A program made the translations under genes and the position numbers. The notes below the pieces were generated by a model. It saw nothing but the letters and a program-made list of their open reading frames with translations, ran no database searches and was not told the DNA's origin. Shown one piece after another: positions 42,868 to 52,784 of a stretch of 64,000 nt of DNA. Position 1 is the first letter of the stretch. Every line of letters starts with the position of its first letter. The DNA comes from Marchantia polymorpha subsp. ruderalis (lineage: Eukaryota; Streptophyta; Marchantiopsida; Marchantiales; Marchantiaceae), in NCBI GenBank assembly GCA_037833965.1, contig AP031357.1, forward strand, positions 6,344,001 to 6,408,000, written 5' to 3'.

Positions 42868-44167
42868 GATTTTCCCGACGAACAACTTTTTCAGTTGTCC
42901 GCCAGCCATGAGTCTAGGTACGCGGACTTATACAGGTTTCTGCTCACACTCCAATGTCCGGAAGGATTGGATGCGGAGCAGCGCACAGTCTTCGTTCATA
43001 AAGCGGGACCTTACCAGCTTCAACAGGGGGTCTTGTTCAAGAAAATGGCAGACGAGAGGCTGTGCAGATGTCTAGAGGAGTCCGAAGTCCCGCGAGTTGT
43101 CAAAGCCATGCACACAGAAGACGCTGGTGGTCATTACGCCACCAAAAATACAGTGACCAAAATTGTGAATGCAGGATACTGGTGGCCGACGATGTTCAAA
43201 GATGTACACGACTACGTTCGCAAATGCGACAGCTGCCAGAGGACGGGAAGGCCGACTCCGACCACGAGATGGCCTCTTACACCAATCATGCCATTGGCAC
43301 CATTTGAAAAATGGGGGATCGACTTCGTGGGACCAATACAACCTGTCACTAAAAGCACGCGCAGGCGCTACATATTGGTAGCAACAGACTATGCGACCAA
43401 GATGGTGGAGGCAGAGGCCACAAGGTACGACGACGCAGCCGCAGTAGCACGGTTCCTATTCGAATCAATCATCACACGCTACGGGTGCCCCCTAGAAATA
43501 GTCAGTGACAGAGGAACGCACTTTCTGAATCAGGTGATAGAGAGTTTGACGCGGCACTTCCAGATTAAGCATCGGAAGACTACTCCATACAACCCCAAGG
43601 CAAATGGTCTGACAGAGAAGTCCAATGGATTACTCTGTAAGATACTCCTCAAGGTGACTGTAAACCATGCTCATGACTGGGACACCAAGCTACCGGCCGC
43701 CTTATGGGCATATAGAACGGCAGAAAAAGTCACCACCAGGCAAACACCTTACTTTCTAGTTTATGGGCAGCATCCGATCTTACCCATCGAATTCGAGATA
43801 CCTACGAAGAGGACCTTAGATCAGAGAAGGCTGGACGCGGAGGAAAGTCAGGCATATCGAAAAGCAAGAGGTAATGGCACTGGAGGAAAGACGTCAAGAG
43901 GCCGAAGATCGAACAAAGCAATTACAACTCAGGCGGAAGGAGAAGTACGATCGAAGACTCAAACCAGTACTGCTGGAAAAGGGCGACTTGGCTCTGCTAT
44001 ACGATAGCAGACATGCTAGATTTCTAGGCAAGCTCCACTTGAGGTGGATGGGACCTTACAAGGTGATAGAAGTTTTCCCAAATGGATCCATCCAACTCGC
44101 AGAACTGACAGGAGAATGGCTAGGCACCCGCGTGAACGGATGGCGTCTGAAGAAATACCACGTGTAA
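42868..44167 (+). pseudogene. pol: pol of A1, second part: integrase, frameshifted
   Basis: After the duplicated GATTT the integrase resumes with FPDEQLFQLSASHESRY and continues through the HHCC site, GIDFVG, SDRGTHF and GLTEKSNG. At 43861-43864 AAAG replaces the CTG of A2, a +1 change that shifts the frame; the GPY module and C-terminus (ending RLKKYHV) continue in the other frame to 44167. A frame that runs in from the A2 LTR is a chance fusion. With the A2 insertion this makes A1 pol non-functional. Confidence 0.9.
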
Positions 44168-44191
44168 ATGTTCGCGTGGGCGCTCACAATT

Positions 44192-44202
44192 GAGGAGGGG
44201 GG
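44192..44202 (+). other. A1 polypurine tract
   Basis: GAGGAGGGGGG, identical to A2 and B, two bases before the A1 3' LTR. Confidence 0.9.
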
Positions 44203-44204
44203 CA

Positions 44205-47200
44205 TGTGGTAACACACTTTTTGTTTTTTTTGCAGAATTTAAACAATTTTAGAAAACTAGTACCGAAGCAGTGTTTGTAGTTAGAAGAGGGTACGTTAAA
44301 TAGAGTGGATTGATGAGATCGTCACGAGCACACAATGAATCACGTAGTCGGATGTACCAACGCCAATGTCTTCGGCGCCTTCGGCAAAAGCTCCTTTTCT
44401 GAGGTGTCTCTACGCACGCGCCTCCAGCGTATAAGGAAGCTACGCTTTCGGCGCAGACACCTCAGGAGGAGGTTTTGCTAAAGACGTCAGGAGAAGGGCC
44501 CGGACCTCTAAAGGCATCCGACCATGAGTGCGCCTTCGGCGAAGCGCCGCTAGCGCGGAAAGGGGAAACCTTCATAACAACGGGGATACACGGTAGATCC
44601 AGTTGGTTGAAGTCGCATTAGAAAGAGCTCGGAACGCTCGTTCTAACGAGCCCAAGAGCGTCGGAGATGGATCAGGAATGGAGAAGTTATGAGCGTCGGA
44701 AAACTCGTAGCCGGACATGCGCCGTTCGCGCTAGGGTTCACAGCCGGAAAGGATTCCCGTACGCCCTCGGCGATGCGCCTTCGGCGGAATCACGCGCTCA
44801 TAGGAGGAAACCAACTCAGAGTCGGAAGCGCCTTTGGCGGCTGTTCATGGAAGGAAAGCGCCGGTCGGATGTACGCCTCCGACGTGGCGCTGACGGCCGG
44901 ATGCGCTGGCATAAGTTGCGCTGGCGGATATGCGCCGACAGCAACGGACGAGGCATAAAGGACAAAATAAGCGGCACGACTGCGCGCCGGCGTAATTTGC
45001 TCCGACTGGATGTACGCCTCCAGCAAGGCGCCGACGGATAATGAACGCACCAGCGGCGACACGCCTCCGGAGAGGGGCGGGTTAGGAAAAGACAACAGGG
45101 CCGACGTATACCCTGCAGCGGACTCGAGTCCGGAAGGTGGCAGCAGCGGGAGAATTCAACGTTTAAGCATGCGAATGCGCGCAGTGCGGAGACGTGAATT
45201 CGCGCATGCAAAGGGCGAACCGTTAAGCCTCATAGCCGGCTGCGTACGTTGTAACCAGTAAGAACGTTGGACGTTCTTGAAATCGGAGAAGAAAAGACTG
45301 CGCTCCAGTCTCATTCTCACATTCTTGACTTTGCGATTTCCAGTTTCCAAGATTACGCGCAAGGGCGGAGCGACCTGCAGTGAGAGTAGAGAGTGCGGAG
45401 ACGAGTTGCGCAAGGATCTTGGCGGACCTTGAAAGAATTGCGAGTAGCGACCTTGAGCTTGAGCGCCGAGAGAGTGAGCAGTCAGAGCTTGAACGGCAGA
45501 CGCGCAGTGGCGATTGTGAAAGAGTGAGCAAAAGGGAGAACGTTTGTGTGTGCAGGCAACGCAATGTCGAAGGTTCCCCAGCTGCGAGTGTCTCCACTCA
45601 GGGTGCCGCAGATCGGTCTACGCGCATTTCAAGATGTGCTGCTGAGGCTGAAGCTCGATTTTCTCCTATGGGGGTGGAACTGGACATGTCCGGAGATGGT
45701 GCGCGAGTATCTGCAGGAGAGACACAAGCCTTCTCGCGGATTCCGCCCACACCCAGAGAGATGGGAAATTTGCAACTGGGCGCAGGTGTTGGGCAGGTGT
45801 GCCGGCGAGGAAGGGGATCTCCTCTTCGAGGCCGATAGCGTGAAGGTGTCCCAGGAGGAAGAAGTCTCTTACAATGAGCTCTTCAAAGTTGCCAGACATC
45901 CCAAGAACGGTTTCCGGACACGGGATTACAAGGATCGATTGCGGAGAAATGTCGCGACGGCATTGCTGCAGATATTGCAGCCGACCAAGACCGCTTACAT
46001 GCATGGTTGGCAGGTAGAGTTTGTGGAGCTAGTGTTGTCAGGAGCTCCGGTGCATTGGGCACGGATCCTGTGGAAGGTGACGCGCCAACATGCGCAAGAA
46101 GAGAAGGGAGGAACCCTCAATCATCTATCGCCTTACTTAATCGTGTTTTACCGGGCGATGGGATGTTTGACAAATGCTGAGAAAACACGGTTTCCGCAGC
46201 TGACCCGGACTTATCCAGGTAGATATTCGAGGGAGGCCGAAGTAGACACGGATCCGGACGAGGAACCTGCCAGTACGCCTCCGGCTCCGGCCCCAGCAAG
46301 AGCAGCAGAAGAACGTCGAAGTGAGCGCATTCCGCGGAAGCGGAAGTGGGATGAGAGACCGGAGGACAGGCAGCCGGAAGTGCCAGCTGCGCCGACTCGT
46401 GGTCGGCCCACCCCCGAGCCTCACAGTCGACCAAAACAGAGGGCACGCAAAATGCCAACTGGTACTGAGGAGACCGGGCGAACTCCGACCCGGCGGAATC
46501 TCACACAGGAAGAGATAATCGCTCAGATTCTAGGGAAGACGGCAGATACCTCTGCACAGAAGGCACCACGGCCTTCGGGAGAAGATGGACGGACTGACAG
46601 CCGGCCGACTGCGAGTCGGATGACTGAAGGCCGACAAGCGGAAGGAAGGCCAACTGAACGGCGCGTTGAACCGGACAGCAGGCCGGAAGCAGAAGAGAGT
46701 TTGGCTGACGAGCCAACAATCCTCAGAGGGTCGTCTTCGGCGGAAGGCACTTCCGGGAGAACGCCACCAGCAAGCAGGCCAAGTGGAGTCAAGACGCGCA
46801 GGGTGTATCCGACTCCCAGTCGGACAACTGCTGGTCGGCCGACTGCGAGTCGGACAACAGAGAGTCGGCCGGATTCGCCGACTGCGAGACAGATGGGGCC
46901 AACGACCAGTGTGCGGACGCCTTCGGCGGACACACCCTCAACAAGGACACCTTCCGCGCAGATTGCGCCGGAAGGGCAGGCAGCAGAAGCGGGCGGTGCA
47001 AGAATGACAAAAGTCACTGCGGCGTCGACCCCTTCACAAACCGAAGATCGAGCCGGAACAGGGGCTCAAGCAGTGGGATCTCCCACTGCCCTGGATATTT
47101 TAGCAGGCAGTGGAGCAGCAGTCGCAGCGGAAGCTGCTGCGCGCCACAGTTCCAGGGAGTCGCCAAGGGATTCGGTGGCGACTGAAATCCTCGAGACTGA

Positions 47201-47269
47201 GGATGAAACGAGCTCGGAAGAGCAAGAAGCGGATTCGGTGCAGAAAACGCCAACAGGGGTGCTGTGCGA
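44205..47269 (+). repeat. A1 3' LTR, first part
   Basis: 3065 bp collinear with 18845-21909 of the 5' LTR without net indel, then cut by element B at the TGCGA of 47265-47269. It lacks its TATA region, which lies beyond the window. Confidence 0.95.
45564..47269 (+). pseudogene. U3 ORF of the A1 3' LTR, split by element B
   Basis: From ATG 45564 it encodes the N-terminal domain and most of the low-complexity middle, to the PTGVLC block, where B is inserted. The frame resumes after B at 63864 (CEQIVPLLRYLDRKTSKY) and runs to the window end. A few substitutions separate it from the 5' LTR copy (for example WEIC against WDIC and KVSQEEE against KVYHEEE); the 3' form agrees with A2 at these sites, so the 5' copy carries the changes. 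Confidence 0.85.
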
Positions 47270-48518
47270 TGTGGTACCCCACTTTTGGCAATTTTGAGGA
47301 AATTAAAACATTTTTGAAAAACTGTACCCTGGCAGCATTGTAAATAGCCTTTGGTACATCAAAACAGAGTGAATCCGGAAGATCGCGGGAATTCTCGAGG
47401 GATCTTGTAGAATCTGGGATTTGGGGTGCCGCAGTAAGGACAGGCACCACCCTCCCTGCGAGCTCCGCAGTTAGGATCTCTACGGCGCACGGCGCAAAAC
47501 TCGCCTTCGGAGGTTGCGTCCGCGGCTGTAGGGAAGCCCCCGTAATTAGGTCAACCCTTGGGCGCCTTGACCAAGTTAGGGTCCTGTTGGAAAGAGCTCG
47601 ACGCGCTGATTCTAACGAGCCCAAGAACGCTTGGAACGGACGAGGACTTAGGGAGTTATCGCTACTGGAAGAAACGGAGGCGGTCGCCTACGGCGGAAGG
47701 AGTTCGCCACCGGCGCGAATTCCGCCTACGCAGAAGGGGGATTCAAGTTTGGTCCTATGCGCGGACGAAGGCGTTCGCCTGTGCACAGGCAAAGTAGGGT
47801 TAGGGAAGGCGCGAAGTCCGCCTACGCACAGGCGTACACCTGGGCACAGGCACTTCGGCGTCGGCGGAGAAAATCCGCCTTGGGCCCTAGAAATGCGCCT
47901 TGTGAGGTAGAAAGTGTACGGCGCCTTCCGCGCTAGCGCAGCGCCGCGTACGTCGGAAGAGCCGCCAGAGTAATCCAACAGGTACGGACCGTGCGGACGG
48001 CACGGGTGGATGCGCTCTTGGACGGACGGAGTTGCGGCAGTGGAAGCACCGACGGAGAGACAAGGAACGGACAGTCTGGACGGAGACGGCTGACCACGGT
48101 CAACGCCTTCCGCGCCAGCGCAGCGCCGCGGACGGAATTCGCCTGCGCACAGGCGAACGCCTGTGCACAGGAGGATGTTCAAGTTCCGCGCCGGCGGAGA
48201 AAACCGCCGAGGCCCCTGCCTGCGCACAGGCAGGAGTTGAATTTTTGTCCGACATGCGGACACACGCGTCAAGGCAGAAGGAGATTGGCCGAGGGGCGGT
48301 ACGAACAAGTGTACCGCGCAAGGCGGAAAACTCGCCTTCGGCGCTACGTCCCCATGTCCACAGGGTGACACGCTCGCGGAGTTCAAATCCGCCAATTCGA
48401 GCGTGAGAGTTTAATCGACGACGGCGGAGCGTGAAGCCGCGCGTGAGAGCGAAGACCGTTCCAGCGTACAGCCGGCGCGGCCATCAAGTGAGACGTTCTT
48501 CACGACCAAGAGCCGACC

Positions 48519-51500
48519 ATGACCTTCGACCGGGCGGCGGAGAACGTCCCATTCTTGAATTCGCGATTCCAATCTCTTGTGCGCGCTGCGCGCATCCATC
48601 TGCTGGCTGCGGACCATTCTCGACGTCGTCACACAGGAGATTTCTTGTTGATTGAGGGAGAAGTGAGTGCGCGTGATTTGGAATTGAGAGCGATTAGAGT
48701 TTGCCGAGAGAGAAAGAAACGCGGACAGTGTGGAAGTAGAATGAGCGGGCGAGCGAACCCCAGGAACGCAATGACGAGACCGAGCAGATTGCGGATGGTG
48801 CCACTTCGCCTGCCGCAGAACGGGCTGCGCGCTTTCGAAGAGCGCTTAATAGCAAGAAAGCTCGATTTCTTACTATGGGGATGGAATTACATCTGCGCGA
48901 ATATGGTGCGCGAGTGGCTAGAGCCACAGGGACCACCCTCGCGCGGATTGCGTCCGCATGTTGACCGGTGGACAGTCCAAGATTGGGCGCAGGCGTTGGG
49001 AAGATGTGCTGGCATGCCAGGGCATCTCCTTTTCGACAGCGAGAGCATCAAGGTGACCAAGCAAGAAGAGGCGCAATTTGTGGAGCTGTTCAAGACCGGG
49101 AGGTCTACCAAGAATGGGTACAGGACCCGTGATTACAAAGATCGATTTCGCCGGACTCTGTCCGCGGCGCTGATGCAATTACTGCAGCCGCACCGCGCCT
49201 GCTACATCACATTGTGGCAGGTCTCTTTTGTGGAATGCGTCATCGAGGGAACTCCAATTCACTGGGCGAGCATCCTGCACAGGGTGATGCGACAGCACGC
49301 GTTTGAGGAGAAGGGGGGAACTCTAAACCATCTTTCTCCTTTCCTCATCAATTTTTATTGACAGCGGAATTGTTTGACAGCGGCGGAGCTTGAACATTTT
49401 CCGCCATTGTCCATCGACCATCCCGGGAAGTATGTGCGGGAGAACGAGGTCGACACTGATGCAGAGGAGTCACCGACTTCTACCCCATCAAGACGGAGGG
49501 ACGAAGGGAGACACACTCCTGCAGCGCGAGTGCCGCGGAAGCGGCGATGGAGGGAAGAGTCTGAAGAGGAGCAGCATCAAGAACCCTCTGCTCCCATTCG
49601 ACCGCGGCCGCTGTGCGAGCCATACAGCCGGCCGAAGCAGAAGGCACGCAGACTGGTGTTACCAGCTGACAGTGCAGACACGGCGACGATTGCGACAGAG
49701 ATAGGAAGTGCGTCGCCAGAGAGGCGAGAGGGAGCGCGGACGACCGCACGAGAGACGGGCCACGCTGCAACCTCGTCGGGAGATAGGCCGCCTACGGGCC
49801 AAGGGCCTCCGGAGTTACCACGTGCGATGCGGACAGATGTTCCGTTTGCGCACAGGCAAACCTCCGCGGACGGACGAGCCTCCGCGGATCGGCGAACACA
49901 AGTGGACGTGGATCTACGCTTACGCGTGGGAAGGAGCAGTCCGCCTGTGCACAGGCGCTCGCCTGTGCACAGGTCGCCTGTGCACAGGGCACCTCCGCAC
50001 GTGCCGCCTGTGCACAGGCAAGAATCACCCCCGTTCCAACGCAGGAAGGGGAAGGAGCCGGCGGAAGAACCGCCTACGAGACACCGGCCCTCGGGGCCAG
50101 ACCCTCCGGCGCACCACGCGCCGCAATTTGCGCCTTCGGCGCCAGGGCCTTCGAGCCGAGGAGATATGAGCAGAGAGCGTGCGGAGGCCGCACCATCGGC
50201 GGGAAGTCCGCCGATAGATGCGCCTTCGGCGGTAGGGCCTATAGGCCAAGGAACATCGGGCGTGCGGCCCCCGGCCATGTCGCCTTCGGCGATAGGTGTC
50301 CGCGGCGCTACGCCTGCGGCGGACAAGGCGCCGGTAAATGCGCCTGCGCACGGGCCGGGCACAGCCCCCACGGACCGATCGAGGGAGCAGCAGACGGAGG
50401 AGCGGAGTGACTGTCCGCGGGATGAAATCTCGATGCGCGATGCGCAATCCAACCCCGCGCAGCCACCTTCCGCTCAATCGCCTTCGGCGACGAACGACGG
50501 CGACAGAGAGAATGCGGTAGGCAATCAACCAGCGAGCGACAGGGATGCCGCTCGGATACATTCGCCTTCCGCCTTAGACATTTTGGCGACGAGCAGCGAG
50601 GCTGCAGCCGTGCCTTCGCAGACAGCACACGTCGAGGACGTGCAGCCCCACTCGGGGCAGTCGCCGACACAATCAATGGCGACTGAAATTCTCCACTCGG
50701 ATGATGACGACGGAGGCTCCACGGAAGAGATGTCAGGAGCAGAAGACACCGAGGAGGAGGAGGAGGAAATTGTTGGAGCGCCGGCGGCGGCGCTCTCTGA
50801 GCAGGTGATTCCGTTGCTGCGGTACTTGGATCGCAAGGTCGATAAATACGCCGACCCACTCCAGCCGGGGTCTTACATCGAGTTAGTGCGCAGGCGGACT
50901 CGCACTAAAGTCCATACCAGCAAGCTATTAGCTAGAGTGGACCAGGAGTTGAGGGACTTGAAGGAGAAGCATGAGTGCTTGTGGGGACAGTACAAGCTTA
51001 ATCAGAAATTCTACAAGCACTCCGAGAAGATGAAGGATGAGAAACTGGGCGAGCTCACCAAGGAGCAGGTGAAGGTCAAGGAAGCACTCGATTCTGAGCA
51101 GGCCCAGAATCGGATTTTGTCAGAGGAGCTCGTGCGACAGACGCGGTTGTTGGAACAATGTCAACTCGCACGGCAGGCGGATGAAGAATTAATCCGCAGT
51201 TTGCAGTCAGAGTGTGGCGAATTGAGAGCGCAACGTGCTGAAGCCGAATCGCAATTAGTGACGATTGAAGAGGATCGCAGGAAGGAGGCGGATCGCACGA
51301 AGGTGGAGACGGCGAGGCGAGTCGCCCACTGTCTCAAGGGCTACGCCCACTGGGAAGTGAAGGCGCAGGAGAAACTCACACTGCGTGAGTTTGAATTGCG
51401 CGCAGCCGGGTTGTTGTCAGGCGACAGTAGGAGTCGGCGGAAGGTAGCGAAGAAGCTCGAGGCCTTTCTGTCGAAGGCACAGGATACCATGTCCGCCCTC

Positions 51501-51656
51501 GAGGGGGAGGTGTCCGCGGCGTTGCAGAGGTTGGGACTGCGTAGTCGAGCGGAAGAGTGGCAGGGTAGGGAGTTAGTGCGCGGCAGTCGGCCGCGCAGGA
51601 GACGTAGTACAGGTTCCGCGGAGTGTAGTGTAGCGTGGTTCCGTGCAGGCGTGTAG
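48519..51656 (+). pseudogene. U3 ORF, B 5' LTR, with one nonsense codon
   Basis: Same frame and length as the intact 3' LTR copy at 59713-62850, but codon 281 is TGA (49359-49361) where the 3' copy has CGA. The change is C to T at a CpG. The stop falls in the conserved block after LSPFLINFY, leaving a 280-residue N-terminal domain. Downstream the frame is open to 51656. Since the 3' LTR templates both LTRs of any daughter U3, this lesion need not be inherited. Confidence 0.88.
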
Positions 51657-51692
51657 CGTAGTGCAGTGTAGTGCTAGGTAGGACTTAGAAGG

Positions 51693-51721
51693 TATAAAAT
51701 AGTTCCAGGCGTTTTGCCTGG
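51693..51721 (+). promoter_or_regulatory. B 5' LTR TATA box and inverted repeat
   Basis: TATAAAA (51693-51699) followed by CCAGGC-GTTTT-GCCTGG (51705-51721), the same loop as family A with one base pair exchanged (A-T in A, C-G in B). Confidence 0.7.
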
Positions 51722-52109
51722 GGTTCTTTCCCAATTTCAGAAGTGCAGATCAGGAACCCATTTCCTTTGCGTGTTTGTGTCCTTGAGTTCTGTCACCACG
51801 CACGAGGAGTTACAACTTAGCGTTCCGCATTTTGTAGCTGAAGGCCTGCGGCCGAATGTTCAGAGCTAGTACATTGGTTAGAGACTTGAGTAGTTCGGAT
51901 CTGCACCTGCGGGTGACTGCCGATGCTCAGAGCCAGTGACTAGTTAGATACTTGAACAGTTTCGCCCCTACACCTTCGAGTGTTTCTTTCTGATTGTACT
52001 CCTTTGGGATTTTTCCCCTGAATGCCAAAGTGAAGTTTTGCTACTTCGTGTAAGCCTTGGTTGTAAATTCAGGTTACGCTGCAGCAGGTGCTTTGAGGGT
52101 AACCCCTGT

Positions 52110-52570
52110 AGTATTTCTGGGAATGACAAGTGCCTGAGAATTCAAACTCTTCAATAGACTGTTGTTGTGTTACTGGAATGTTTCACAGTGAGTCCTTCAG
52201 TGCGGACCTGTGTTCTCCGCGCGTTTTGTGAGTTGAGAGTGTTGTTCACCGCGTCTGAGTGACTTCGATCCGAAGTAGGCAGTCCAAACCGGGTTTCCTA
52301 CACTAGCAGCAAGCTAGTGGAAGTGTTGTAAAAGCCGGAGTTGGAAGTCACTGCCCGCAGCTTTGCCGAGTGTGCTCTTGAGAGACTTTCCCCCTGAAAT
52401 CTTGAAGTAGAGGTCCTAACGGATCTCTGGGCTGTGTTTCTGTAGTTTCAGGTGTGTGTGTGTGTGTGTTACGCTGCACTGTGCGACCTCCGAGTGCGCT
52501 CCGAGTGGACACTTGCAGTATTTCTGGGAGTGACAGTCGCCTGAGAATTCAAACTCCTCAATAGTCTGTT
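52110..52570 (+). repeat. 54-bp direct repeat inside B U5
   Basis: 52110-52163 and 52517-52570 match at 48 of 54 positions. Both copies follow a stretch beginning TTCAGGT. The second copy forms the LTR 3' end region; family A LTRs retain only that one. The 3' LTR of B has the same pair. Confidence 0.85.
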
Positions 52571-52689
52571 AAAACGTGACACTTTGTACCCTGTGTGTTC
52601 CTCTGTCCCTGTGGGTTCGACCTTTCTACCACTATATTGCAGTTTTAGCCTTTAGTGGGTTATTACATAAGAAGCCGACAACTTCTTTT

Positions 52690-52707
52690 TGGCGCCGCTG
52701 CCAGGGA
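52690..52707 (+). other. B primer-binding site (tRNA-Asp type)
   Basis: TGGCGCCGCTGCCAGGGA, 22 nt after the LTR end; 16 of 18 matches to the tRNA-Asp complement and one difference from family A. Confidence 0.8.
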
Positions 52708-52742
52708 CAGTTGCGTCAACACCGGGGTTTTTACGAGCAGCC

Positions 52743-52784
52743 ATGCTCGGTGAATGTCGACTGGGGCTGGCGGGAGCAACCTAA
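52743..52784 (+). other. Upstream ORF overlapping the gag start (B)
   Basis: ATG 11 nt before the gag ATG; 13 codons (MLGECRLGLAGAT) then TAA. Same offset and length as in family A, although the last seven codons and the stop differ. Confidence 0.55.

Larger units (their letters stand above)
47270..52667 (+). repeat. B 5' LTR (5398 bp)
   Basis: TGTGGTACCCC to GGGTTATTACA. The U3 leader of about 1.25 kb is packed with short palindromes (GCCTTCGGC, CCTGTGCACAGG and variants); then come the U3 ORF, the TATA box at 51693 and an R-U5 of about 0.95 kb containing a 54-bp internal repeat and a GT microsatellite. Confidence 0.96.

Noticed and set aside
42616..44007. A single 463-codon gene joining the A2 LTR end and the A1 integrase
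   Set aside because: It is a chance in-frame fusion across the A2/A1 border at 42867; the upstream part is LTR U5 sequence.
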